64,000 bases of DNA from Prauserella muralis. GTDB taxonomy: Bacteria > Actinomycetota > Actinomycetes > Mycobacteriales > Pseudonocardiaceae. The notes beneath the pieces were generated by a model. The model searched no databases. It saw only the letters and a list, made by a program, of their open reading frames with translations, and was not told where the DNA came from. Made by a program: the position numbers and the translations under genes. Below are positions 46,862 to 55,015 of the stretch, piece after piece. How positions within the stretch are numbered: position 1 is the first letter of the stretch; every line of letters starts with the position of its first letter. The DNA is taken from assembly GCF_003202285.1 (NCBI RefSeq), contig NZ_MASW01000001.1, forward strand, positions 62,001 to 126,000, written 5' to 3'.

Positions 46862-47296
46862 TCAGCCGTGGCCCGCCATCCGATCGATGATCTCGGCGGC
46901 CCTGCCGAGCACCTCGCGCTCCTCGCCGCTCAGTTCCGCCAGCCGTTCGTCCAGCCAGGCCTCTCGTGCGGAGATGGTGGCGCGCACGTACTCGAGCCCC
47001 TTGCCGGAGATCGACACGATCGCCTGCCTGCCGTCGGTGGGGTGCGGGGTGCGCTCGACATAGCCTGCCTCGTCGAGCGCCGCGATCACCCTGGTCATCG
47101 ACGGCGGCTGCACGCCTTCCTTCGCCGCCAGCTTGCCCGGCGTCATCGCCCCGCACTTGTGCAGGGTCGACAGCGCCGAGATCTGCGTCAGCGACAGGTC
47201 CTCGCTGGTTCGTTGTGCCCGGAGCCTGCGGTTCAGGCGCACCACGGCGAGGCGCAGGCGGCTCGCCAGCGACCTGTCGGCCACAGAGTCGGACAC
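46862..47296 (-). CDS. MarR family regulator
   Basis: The 144-residue winged-helix regulator has LSLTQISALSTLHKCGAMTPGKLA as the N-terminal HTH region, and the beta-wing at RTPHPTDGRQAIVSISGKG is diagnostic of MarR. GTG is the start, and TATGCT lies exactly 6 nt upstream, so it is probably leaderless. It is followed by the MFS gene it presumably controls. It resembles mycobacterial Rv0880 in type and neighbourhood. Confidence 0.92.
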   Translation of the reverse strand: MSDSVADRSLASRLRLAVVRLNRRLRAQRTSEDLSLTQISALSTLHKCGAMTPGKLAAKEGVQPPSMTRVIAALDEAGYVERTPHPTDGRQAIVSISGKGLEYVRATISAREAWLDERLAELSGEEREVLGRAAEIIDRMAGHG

Positions 47297-47315
47297 TTGC
47301 TTAGCATACCTTACG
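47297..47315 (-). promoter_or_regulatory. MarR promoter with iron-box-like symmetry
   Basis: On the reverse strand GTAAGGTATGCTAAGCAAG contains TATGCT (47308-47303), a -10 element 6 nt before the MarR GTG. It also matches the IdeR consensus at about 12 of 19 positions. The -10 assignment is the stronger of the two; iron control is speculative. Confidence 0.35.
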
Positions 47316-48093
47316 ATCCCGGCGAGGCGCTGAGCCGCTGAATCTCGGCATAGCCGGGTACCTCGCGCGGCAGCTGACCGCCGTCGCGGACGGCCTCCGC
47401 CACCTCGACCGCCGCGTGCAGCGCGGCGCGGAACAGCAGCGAGCCGGTGCTCACCCGGCGCACGCCCAGTGCCGCGAGGTCGGCGAGCGGCGGCAGGCCC
47501 GGCACGGCGAGCACGTTGAGCGGCGCGGGGACTCCGGCGGCGACGGCGCGGAGGTCGCCGGGTGACAGGACGCCCGGCACGAAGACACCGTCCGCCCCTG
47601 CCGCCACGTAGCGTTCGAGCCGCGCGAGCGTTGGGCCAGGTCGTGCGTCGATGCCCAGCCAGTACGTGTCGGTCCTGGCGTTGACGAACAGCTCCGGCGC
47701 CCGCTGCTTGACGGCCGCGATCAGCTCGCTCTGCCTCCCGGGATCGGCGAGCGCCCGGTTGTCACGGCCGTCCTCGAGGTTGATCCCGGCCGCACCCGCC
47801 TCGGCGACGGTGGCGGCGAGGCCGGCGACCTCGGCCGGGTCGTCACTGAACCCGGCTTCGAGGTCGACGGTGAGCAGGCATGGCAGGCTCGCCAGGCTGC
47901 GGGCCAGCGCGATCGTGGGCTCCCTGGTCCGTCCCTCGCCGTCGGCGAGCCCGTGCGCGGCGGCCACGCCGAGGCTGGTCGTGCCGATGGCGGCAAACCC
48001 GGCGGCGGCCAGTGCCGCGCCCGAGGCGTGGTCCCAGGCGTTGGGCAGCACCAGGGGCGTCGCCGCGTGGTGCAGGTCGTGGAAGGCGTTCAC
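47311..48093 (-). CDS. Isocitrate lyase/PEP mutase-family protein
   Basis: The 260-residue protein has the alpha/beta barrel of the isocitrate lyase/PEP mutase superfamily: LVLPNAWDHASG at the start, LLTVDLEAGFSDDP with metal-binding acids, and GINLEDGRDN and NARTDTYW. Many actinobacterial relatives of this length are annotated as 2-methylisocitrate lyase-like or PEP mutase-like without proof. GTG overlaps the stop of the upstream P450-like gene (GTGA). The MarR gene follows after 14 bp. Confidence 0.87.
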   Translation of the reverse strand: MNAFHDLHHAATPLVLPNAWDHASGAALAAAGFAAIGTTSLGVAAAHGLADGEGRTREPTIALARSLASLPCLLTVDLEAGFSDDPAEVAGLAATVAEAGAAGINLEDGRDNRALADPGRQSELIAAVKQRAPELFVNARTDTYWLGIDARPGPTLARLERYVAAGADGVFVPGVLSPGDLRAVAAGVPAPLNVLAVPGLPPLADLAALGVRRVSTGSLLFRAALHAAVEVAEAVRDGGQLPREVPGYAEIQRLSASPGS

Positions 48094-48746
48094 CGGGACC
48101 GCACCCCCTCCGCGATCCCGGCGACGAGGGCCAGCGCGTGCTCCCGCCCGGGACAGGCGTGCTCGCCCGCGCCGAAGGGCAGCCCGGCACCGGCGAGGTC
48201 CACCACCACCTCGGCGCCGTCCGGCCCCACCCTCCGGGTCGCGCGGACGGGCGGCTCCTCCCGGAGCACGAGGACGACCACCTCCTCCACCGGCCCCGGC
48301 CGCCGCAGCACGCTCTCGGCGAGGTCGGCGGTGGCCACGCAGGCCTGCACGAGCAGCCCGATCCGTGCGGCAGTGTGCTCGTCGGCGATCCCGCCGCAGG
48401 CGGTGACGAGCCGCTGCACGGCCGCGTCGGCGGCGTGGCCGTCGCCGGTGTGCGGCTGGTAGTGCCGGGCGGCCGCCACCACGTCGCCGGGGTCGACGTC
48501 CAGACCCAGCGCCCCGGCCAGCAGCGCCACCGGGAGGTCTCGATGCCACGGCCCGGCCGCGCAAGCGCTTGCGCGCAGTGTCGCGGGCGGGACGGCGGCC
48601 AGCTCGGCGACCGCCAGCGCACGTCGCCTCCGGTGCGGCTCGCCGGAGCTGAACCGCGCGACGGCCGACCGCAGCCACGCCATGTCGGACTGCGCGGCAG
48701 GCACCGGCGGGACGGTGAACCGGGCATCTGTGAGGGCATTGGTCAT
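48090..48746 (-). CDS. Half-size cytochrome P450-like protein
   Basis: The 218-residue protein ends with an intact P450 heme-ligand motif, LPFGAGEHACPG (Cys198), but is about half a normal P450. An N-terminal HRRRRALAVAEL resembles the C-helix region, and 128-147 (ARIGLLVQACVATADLAESV) resembles the I-helix. Around 153-172 a K-helix-like segment lacks the Glu of ExxR. The usual 60 residues between K-helix and Cys loop are reduced to about 17. It could be a shortened heme protein or a decaying gene. ATG has TAGCGT 7 nt upstream. It is coupled to the PEP-mutase-like gene. Confidence 0.78.
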   Translation of the reverse strand: MTNALTDARFTVPPVPAAQSDMAWLRSAVARFSSGEPHRRRRALAVAELAAVPPATLRASACAAGPWHRDLPVALLAGALGLDVDPGDVVAAARHYQPHTGDGHAADAAVQRLVTACGGIADEHTAARIGLLVQACVATADLAESVLRRPGPVEEVVVLVLREEPPVRATRRVGPDGAEVVVDLAGAGLPFGAGEHACPGREHALALVAGIAEGVRSR

Positions 48747-48753
48747 GACACCG

Positions 48754-48787
48754 ACGCTAGAACGCGGACGTTTCGGCGGCGGCCGAA
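48754..48787. promoter_or_regulatory. Divergent promoter and inverted repeat (ArsR target?)
   Basis: TTCGGC (48772-48777) and GCCGAA (48782-48787) form an inverted repeat with a 4-nt centre in the 65-bp gap between the ArsR and P450-like genes. TAGCGT (48759-48754, reverse) is a -10 for the P450-like gene. ArsR binding is inferred. Confidence 0.4.
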
Positions 48788-48811
48788 CTGTCGCGGGGGA
48801 ACAATCGAGCC

Positions 48812-49519
48812 ATGTCCCGGTCAGCCCAGCTCGCCGCGCTCGCGGCGCTGCTCGCCGACAACACCAGGGCGGCGTTCTGCCTGGCGCTGCTCGACGGGCG
48901 GGCGTGGACGGCGAGTGAGCTGGCGGCGCACGCCGGAGTGGCGCCGTCCACGGCGAGCGAGCATCTCGGACGCCTCGTCCGCGGCGGCCTGCTCGTGGAG
49001 CGGCGGCAGGGCAGGCACCGGTACGTGCAGCTGGCCGGGCCGAGGGCGGCGGAGCTGGTGGAGCTGCTCGCCTCGCGGCTCGACGCCGTCCCGGACCCGC
49101 CGCGCACGCTGCGCGGCTCCCGGGTCAGCGAGGCGCTGGCGCGCGGCCGGACGTGCTACGACCACCTCGCCGGGCGGCTCGGCGTGGCCATCACCGACGC
49201 CATGGCCGCCCGTGGCCTGCTGGAGCTGACCGGCGGCTGCGCGCTCACCGCCGACGGCACGACGTGGCTCACCGGGCCGCTGGGCGCCGATCCGGGGCAG
49301 TTGCGCGGCACCCGCAGGCCGCTCGCCAGAGCGTGCCTGGACTGGACCGAGCGGCGCACGCATCTCGCCGGGGTGGCCGGCGCCGTCGTCTGCTCGCGGC
49401 TGTTCGCGGGCGGCTGGGTACGCCGGGTGGGCAGTGACCGCGCGGTGCGCCTCACCCCGTCCGGCGCCGACGCCCTCCGTGATCTGCTGAACCTCGACCC
49501 GGAGCCCCTCACCGCCTAG
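48812..49519 (+). CDS. ArsR-family winged-helix regulator
   Basis: The 235-residue protein has an ArsR/HTH_20 winged helix in the first 80 residues (WTASELAAHAGVAPSTASEHL, then RRQGRHRYVQLAG wing). A roughly 130-residue C-terminal extension is also helical and wing-like. No metal-binding Cys pair is obvious, so it is probably a non-metal ArsR-type repressor. It is divergent from the P450-like/PEP-mutase operon and likely regulates it. A repeat element begins 5 bp after its stop. Confidence 0.88.
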   Translation: MSRSAQLAALAALLADNTRAAFCLALLDGRAWTASELAAHAGVAPSTASEHLGRLVRGGLLVERRQGRHRYVQLAGPRAAELVELLASRLDAVPDPPRTLRGSRVSEALARGRTCYDHLAGRLGVAITDAMAARGLLELTGGCALTADGTTWLTGPLGADPGQLRGTRRPLARACLDWTERRTHLAGVAGAVVCSRLFAGGWVRRVGSDRAVRLTPSGADALRDLLNLDPEPLTA

Positions 49520-49524
49520 CCCAG

Positions 49525-49611
49525 AGCTCCCCAATGCCACATTCGTTCCACTCAACGGAGCGAATGCGGCATTCGCTCCATCCAGTGGAGCGAATGCCGC
49601 ATTGGGGAGCT
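49525..49611. repeat. 87-bp three-box palindromic element, copy C
   Basis: The ends are AGCTCCCC and GGGGAGCT. Boxes AATGCCACATT, AATGCGGCATT and AATGCCGCATT start at 49533, 49563 and 49593 (30-bp period). The first spacer (CGTTCCACTCAACGGAGCG) is the least symmetric; the second is identical to that of copy A. It fills the gap between the convergent ArsR and purine-permease stop codons. Confidence 0.93.
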
Positions 49612-49612
49612 T

Positions 49613-51070
49613 CTAGCCGAGGGCGGCCTGGATCGGGCCGATCGCGAAGTAGACGACGAACGCGGCGGAGACGACCCACATCAGCGGGTGCACGGTGCGG
49701 GCCCTTCCGGTGGCCGCCTGCAGCAGCACGTAGCTGATGAAACCGACGCCGATGCCGTTGGCGATCGAGAAGGTGAACGGCATGACGATGATCGTCAGGA
49801 ACGCGGGCAGCGCCACCGCGAAGTCGCGGAAGTCGATCTCGGTGATCTGCCGTACCATCAGCGCGCCCACGATGACCAGCGCCGGAGCCGCCGCCTCGAT
49901 CGGCACCACCTCGTACAGCGGGGTGAAGAACATCGCCGCGATGAACAACAGCCCGGTGACCACGTTGGCAAGGCCGGTGCGCGCACCCTCGGCGATGCCG
50001 GAGGCCGACTCGATGTAGACGGTGTTGGAACTGGACGACGCGGCCCCACCGGCGACGGCGCCGAGCGAGTCGATGAACAGCGCCTTGCCGGTGTTCGGCA
50101 GCCTGCCCTTGTCGTCCATCAGCCCGGCCTCCCTGCCGAGGCCCGTCATGGTGCCGATCGTGTCGAAGAAGTCGGTGAGCACCAGGCTGAACACCAGCAG
50201 CGCCGCCGTGATCGCGGGCACCTGCACCCACGCGTTGAAGTCCACCTGGCCGACCAGCGACAGATCCGGTATCCCGAAGACGTCGTCGGGCAGTGCCGGG
50301 TAGCCGAGGCTCCAGCCCTTCGGGTTCTCCCCTGCGGACGGCCCCGCGTCGACGATCGCCTCGACGATGATCGACAGCACCGTGCCCGTCAGCACGCCGA
50401 GCAGGATCCCGCCCCGGACGTTGCGCGCCACCAGCACGGCCATGATGATCAACGTGACGACGAACACGGTGGTCGGCCAGGAGGCGATGGAGCCGTCGAT
50501 CCCGAGCTGCACCAGGGTGCCCGAGCCCGGCCGCACGAACCCGGCGTCGGCCAGCCCGATGAGGCTGATGAACAGGCCGATGCCGACGGCGATGCCCACC
50601 TTCAGCCCGGCGGGGACGGCGTTGAAGACCATCGTGCGCACGCCGGTGAGCACGAGCAGCAGCACCACGAGACCGTTGACCAGCACCAGGCCCATCGCCG
50701 ACGGCCAGGTCATCTGCGGCGCGATGCTGACCGCCACGAGCGCGTTGATCCCGAGACCCGTGGCCATCGCGAACGGGTAGTTCGCGACGATGCCCATGAT
50801 GATCGTCATCGCGCCGGCGACCAGCGCGGTCACCGCCGCGACCTGCGGCACCGGCAGGATCGCGCCGGTGGAGTCGGTGTTGGCGCCGGGCGCGTCGGCC
50901 GCGAAACTGCCCAGGATCAGCGGGTTCAGCACGACGATGTAGGCCATCGTCACGAAGGTGACCAGCCCGCCGCGCACCTCTCTGCTCACGGTGGAGCCAC
51001 GCTCGCTGATCTTGAAGAAGCCGTCGAGCCGGGACCGAGCGACCGGCCGCTCGGTGTTCGCCTCTGCCAT
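49613..51070 (-). CDS. NCS2-type purine (hypoxanthine/guanine/xanthine) permease
   Basis: The 485-residue protein belongs to the AzgA-like branch of the NCS2 family. The N-terminal FFKISERGSTVSREVRGGLVTFVTM region, the PFAMATGLGINALVAV helix, VFSLVLTDFFDTIGTMTGLG and SSSSNTVYIESASGIAEGARTG are all characteristic. About 14 helices are expected. It imports purine bases by proton symport. The ATG at 51070 is chosen over an upstream ATG (51160) that would overlap the divergent DUF2530 gene. Confidence 0.93.
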   Translation of the reverse strand: MAEANTERPVARSRLDGFFKISERGSTVSREVRGGLVTFVTMAYIVVLNPLILGSFAADAPGANTDSTGAILPVPQVAAVTALVAGAMTIIMGIVANYPFAMATGLGINALVAVSIAPQMTWPSAMGLVLVNGLVVLLLVLTGVRTMVFNAVPAGLKVGIAVGIGLFISLIGLADAGFVRPGSGTLVQLGIDGSIASWPTTVFVVTLIIMAVLVARNVRGGILLGVLTGTVLSIIVEAIVDAGPSAGENPKGWSLGYPALPDDVFGIPDLSLVGQVDFNAWVQVPAITAALLVFSLVLTDFFDTIGTMTGLGREAGLMDDKGRLPNTGKALFIDSLGAVAGGAASSSSNTVYIESASGIAEGARTGLANVVTGLLFIAAMFFTPLYEVVPIEAAAPALVIVGALMVRQITEIDFRDFAVALPAFLTIIVMPFTFSIANGIGVGFISYVLLQAATGRARTVHPLMWVVSAAFVVYFAIGPIQAALG

Positions 51071-51115
51071 CGTCACCTGCCTCGAGTCGGGTCCGGCAGC
51101 GGTAGCCTGTCCTAC

Positions 51116-51388
51116 GTGGACGAACCGAGCAACTCTGCCGACGTTACGGGACGGTTTCAACCCACCCCGGAACTGCCGAAGCGGCTCGCGGGCCTGTGGG
51201 CGCCGGTGATCATCGGCACGGTGCTGTGGTTCGTCGCGTTCGTCGTCCTGCTGCTTGCCGGGGTGGACGGGGTCTGGCGGTGGACGACGCTGGCCGGCGG
51301 CGGGCTGGGCTTCGTGGGCATGGGCATCATGGCCTGGCAGCGCGCCGCGTCCCGCCGGGGCACCCGGGGCGCCCAGCGGGGACTCTAG
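51116..51388 (+). CDS. DUF2530 membrane protein
   Basis: The 90-residue protein has two membrane helices (PVIIGTVLWFVAFVVLLLAG and the following TTLAGGGLGFVGMGIMAW). It matches the actinobacterial DUF2530 family (Rv0879c type). TAGCCT lies 7 nt before the GTG start, a leaderless arrangement. It is divergent from the purine permease (45-bp gap). Its stop abuts that of the convergent sacsin-like gene. Confidence 0.88.
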   Translation: MDEPSNSADVTGRFQPTPELPKRLAGLWAPVIIGTVLWFVAFVVLLLAGVDGVWRWTTLAGGGLGFVGMGIMAWQRAASRRGTRGAQRGL

Positions 51389-54202
51389 CTACCCCAGCAG
51401 CACGGCCGGGTCCGGGTCGTCCAGCAGCGCCGCCACGAGGAGCCTCAGATCCCACCGGCGGGCCGCCCACGCGAACGCCCGCGCCAGCGCGTCCGGCGCG
51501 TCGCCCGCGTGCAGCCGCCCGTCGTACCACCACGGCACCGTGCGCTCGCCGACGACGAGGGTGTCGTGCATCAGCACGCCACCCCGGGGCAGTGACAGGC
51601 CGAGCAGGTCGGCGACCTGCACGATCGCGGGCAGCTGTGACCACGGAACGTACTCGCCCTCGCTGCCCACCTCCGCGCGCGTCTCGTCGCCCGCCAGCGG
51701 CAGGTCGAGCACGTCGGCGAGGTCGCGGGCCACCGCGTAGTCGTCGGCGGCGACGAGCCGCGCCGCGGGCCACAGCCCCAGCAGCCACGGCCCCTCCAGC
51801 ACGAGCGCGTCGGCGGCCTCGGCGATCGAGCCGTCGAGCGCGCGCACCCGCGTCGGCGGGTCCACGTCGTCGGCGGGCACGCTCGCCAGCGCCCGGTGGG
51901 CCCGCAGCACCAGGCCGGGCGGGATCTCGCGCTCCGGATCGGCCAGCCGCTCGCACAACAGCATCGCGTCCTCCGCGCCCGCCAGCGTGAGGTCGCCGCG
52001 CACCCCCGCGGCGAGAAGCAACTCGCTGGACAGCCCGACGTCGGGCACCGGGTCGAACAGCCCGGCCAGCTCGTCCGCCTCGGGCAACCGGTACTCGCCG
52101 GGCGCCCTGCCGTCGAACAGCGCCGCCCGCGCCAGCCACCACCGGGTGTGCCCGCCGGGCACGCTCAGCGCCCGCCACGTCTCCGGCCGCGACGCCAGCA
52201 GCCGCACGGTGGCAGGCCACGCGTCGTCGGCCACCAGGTCGAGGTCGCGCACGGCGAGCACGCGCACGGGAGGCTCCGGCAGCGTCTCCCACCACTCGTC
52301 CTCGTCCGGCAGGTCGTGCTCGGGACCTGCCGGGTCCTCGTCGTCCACCACCGGGAACGTCTCCAGCACCCCGGCCGCGGTGAGCACCTCATGCGGCCAG
52401 CGGGCCGCGACGTCGTCGTCGAGCACGTCCAGCGGCGCCTCGTCGCCGAGGGCCTCCTCGTCGAGCACCTCCAGCAGCGCGGCACCGGGCAGCACGAGCT
52501 CGTCGGCGCGTCGCCAGCCGTCGCGTCCCGGCAGCGCCAGCGCGCCGAGCCCCTCCGCGCCGGCGGCCGACGCCAGCCGCAGCACCGTTTCCGCGAGCGG
52601 TCGGACGTCCACACCGGACAGTGCATCCTCGACACTGCGCTCGACGGCATCGCGCAGCGCGGGAGCCTCCAGCAGCTCACGGGGACCGGCCCGCGTGGCG
52701 CCGAGCCGTTCCAGCAGCGGGTGGGCGGCGACCGGATGCACCACGTGCAGGCCGACGACGCCGATGTCCCCCAGCGGGTCGGCGTCGTCCAGCAGCAGCG
52801 CGCCACGCGGGCCCGGGACGGTGCGGCCGTCGGCCAGCGGCACGGGCAGCGCGCCCAGTTCACCGGTGTCGACCGTGCGCTGCTCGACACCGGCGAGCAG
52901 GACGTCGAAGAGCGAGCGCCACCACGACGGTTCACGCTCGATCCCGGTGAGCGCGTCCACCAGCTCGGCCACGCCCGCGGGCGTCGCGCCCACGGCAGCC
53001 AGGGTCCGGGCTGCGCCAGGGCCGCAGTGCGGAGCGGCCACCAGACCCGGCAGCACGCCGGCGGCCAGGTCCGGCAGCCCGGGCACGTCGACGGCGAGCA
53101 CGCGCGCCCGCTCCCCCGGCACCTCGCCACCGGCCGCGCCGGGCAGCCACGCCTCGGCGCCGAGCCGGGCGAGGACGGCGTCGCGGAGCAGCGAGTCGAC
53201 ATCGGACAGCGGAAAGCCCGGGGCGGGAACGAGCGCGAGCCGGTGCTCCGGCGCCAGCAGCCGCACCAGCCCGGGGTAGGCGGCGGCCGCCGACTCCAGT
53301 GCCTGCCTGGTCTGTGCGCCGGGCAGCACGCGGCGGCGCGACGGCTCCACCGGCACCGCCGCCAGCAGCCGCGCGGGCAGCGACAGCCGCTCGTCCGACG
53401 GCGTCGGCGCGTGCAGCACGTCCTGTTCCAGCGGCTCGGGCACGCCCTCGGCGTCGACCGGCACCGCCCATACGCAGGCCGCACCGGCGTGCGTGAGCCA
53501 GCGCGTGGTGCGCCCGTCCGGCGCGGTCAGCTCCACGGTGTCCGCACCGGTGCCGCGGGTCCACCGGGACTCGCCGACGCGGATCTCGGCCAGCCACGGC
53601 AGGGCCAGCAGCAGGTCGGGCACCTCGTCGCGCAGGCGCGCCAGCAGGGCGTCGGCGTCCACGCCGGGGCGCAGCGGCAGCCGGACCTCCGTGTCGAAGC
53701 CGTCCGGAAGGGCCGCTTCGTCGGCGGGCAGCGGCCACGGCAGGCGCAGGATCGGGACGGCGCCGTCGCGGCCCGCGGCGGCGCGGGTGCGGTCCTCGGA
53801 GAAGGCGACCCCGCCGGTGCGCGACACCACGCGGGGCGCCGAGGTCACGGCGAGGACCGCGGCGAAGCCGACACCGAACCGCCCGACCGCGCCCTCCCGC
53901 TTGCCGGAGGCCCGCAGGGACGCGAGCGCGGCGACACCCCGCGCGTCCAGGGGCGCTCCGGTGTTGGCCACACGCAGCTCACCGCCGGTGACCGTGACCC
54001 GCACCGTCGCGGGTGTCCCGGCCGCGGCGGCGGCGTCGGCGGCGTTCTGCGCCAGCTCGACGAACAGCCGGTCGCGGTAGCCGCCCACGCGCAGGTCGTG
54101 CTCGGCGTTGGTGTCCTCGGTGAACCGCGTCGGCGAGTCCTGCCAGGCCCGCAGCACCGCCGACCGCAGTGCCTCGATGCCGAACGAACCCTCGGGACTC
54201 AC
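51389..54202 (-). CDS. Large protein with sacsin/Hsp90-type N-terminal ATPase domain
   Basis: Residues 1-220 of this 937-residue protein form a GHKL ATPase: the N-box ELAQNAADA (Glu49, Asn53, Asp56) and the glycine box GRFGVGF (107-113). This is the sacsin N-terminal type. The remaining 700 residues are Leu/Ala/Asp-rich with no domain I recognise. Function is unknown; chaperone-like action is an extrapolation. GTG overlaps the DUF3027 stop (GTGA), so the two are translationally coupled. The pair occurs together in many actinobacteria. Confidence 0.88.
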   Translation of the reverse strand: MSPEGSFGIEALRSAVLRAWQDSPTRFTEDTNAEHDLRVGGYRDRLFVELAQNAADAAAAAGTPATVRVTVTGGELRVANTGAPLDARGVAALASLRASGKREGAVGRFGVGFAAVLAVTSAPRVVSRTGGVAFSEDRTRAAAGRDGAVPILRLPWPLPADEAALPDGFDTEVRLPLRPGVDADALLARLRDEVPDLLLALPWLAEIRVGESRWTRGTGADTVELTAPDGRTTRWLTHAGAACVWAVPVDAEGVPEPLEQDVLHAPTPSDERLSLPARLLAAVPVEPSRRRVLPGAQTRQALESAAAAYPGLVRLLAPEHRLALVPAPGFPLSDVDSLLRDAVLARLGAEAWLPGAAGGEVPGERARVLAVDVPGLPDLAAGVLPGLVAAPHCGPGAARTLAAVGATPAGVAELVDALTGIEREPSWWRSLFDVLLAGVEQRTVDTGELGALPVPLADGRTVPGPRGALLLDDADPLGDIGVVGLHVVHPVAAHPLLERLGATRAGPRELLEAPALRDAVERSVEDALSGVDVRPLAETVLRLASAAGAEGLGALALPGRDGWRRADELVLPGAALLEVLDEEALGDEAPLDVLDDDVAARWPHEVLTAAGVLETFPVVDDEDPAGPEHDLPDEDEWWETLPEPPVRVLAVRDLDLVADDAWPATVRLLASRPETWRALSVPGGHTRWWLARAALFDGRAPGEYRLPEADELAGLFDPVPDVGLSSELLLAAGVRGDLTLAGAEDAMLLCERLADPEREIPPGLVLRAHRALASVPADDVDPPTRVRALDGSIAEAADALVLEGPWLLGLWPAARLVAADDYAVARDLADVLDLPLAGDETRAEVGSEGEYVPWSQLPAIVQVADLLGLSLPRGGVLMHDTLVVGERTVPWWYDGRLHAGDAPDALARAFAWAARRWDLRLLVAALLDDPDPAVLLG

Positions 54203-54963
54203 CCGCCGGCGGGTTCCATGTCGAGCAGCGAGTCGTCGTAGACGAGCTCGGCGACGGGAACCGACGACGTCACCTCGACCTCGATCTCCGAGTGCGCACC
54301 GCAGCCGTACTCGGTGTGCACCACGTGACCGTCGGCGGGCGAGATCTCGTTGCCGCAGACCCCGAACGCGCCGCGCAGCGAACCGCCGAGCTGGAGGTAG
54401 AACCCGCACGTGCCGCAGGTGTCCGGCGCGCTGCGGGCCATGTCGGAGCGGGGCCCGAACTCACCGCGGTACCACCGGGTGGCGGCCTCCTGCCTCCCGT
54501 AGCGCGACATCACCCTGTGCCTGCCGAGGCCTGCCTCCCTGGCGACCTCCTCGACCTGCGGGTCGTCGGAGGCCAGGTACGCGGGCACGAGCCGCGGGTC
54601 GTCGGCGTCGGAGGGGAAGAGGTCACCCACGCCGAGGTCGCCGGGCCGCACACGACGCTCCCACGGCACCCAGCGGGGAGCCACCAGCGCGTCGGGTCCG
54701 GGCGTCAGCACGACCTCGCTGACCGTCACGGGCGCGTCCTGGTCGGCGACGGCCACCGTCACCGACCAGCGCCAGCCCCGGTATCCGGGCAGTGTCGAGG
54801 CGAACAGGTGCGTCGCCGACACGGCGTCCTCGTGCTCGACATCGACGTGCTCGCCGACGTACTCGGCACCCGCGTCCTGCACCGCGGCGTCGCGGGCCAA
54901 CTCGACCGCGTCGACCAGCTTCCGGCGGATGGCGCCGTCGTCGAGGGTGAGCAGCAGGGTCAT
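54199..54963 (-). CDS. DUF3027 protein with Cys cluster
   Basis: The 254-residue protein has an N-terminal helical region, a central block (VAPRWVPWERRVRPGDLGVGDLF, AREAGLGRHRVMSRYGRQEAATRWY) conserved in DUF3027, and a C-terminal cysteine set. The set (Cys183, Cys186, Cys203, Cys221) includes CGTCGF and GVCGNE and looks like a zinc site. It is coupled to the large ATPase downstream. The ATG at 54963 begins the family-like sequence; the longer upstream frame overlaps the divergent lipoprotein gene. Function unknown. Confidence 0.88.
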   Translation of the reverse strand: MTLLLTLDDGAIRRKLVDAVELARDAAVQDAGAEYVGEHVDVEHEDAVSATHLFASTLPGYRGWRWSVTVAVADQDAPVTVSEVVLTPGPDALVAPRWVPWERRVRPGDLGVGDLFPSDADDPRLVPAYLASDDPQVEEVAREAGLGRHRVMSRYGRQEAATRWYRGEFGPRSDMARSAPDTCGTCGFYLQLGGSLRGAFGVCGNEISPADGHVVHTEYGCGAHSEIEVEVTSSVPVAELVYDDSLLDMEPAGG

Positions 54964-55015
54964 AGGTCCCCATTGTGCAGCACGTGAGTTGCCGCGTTCG
55001 TGCCAGGCTGGTGGG

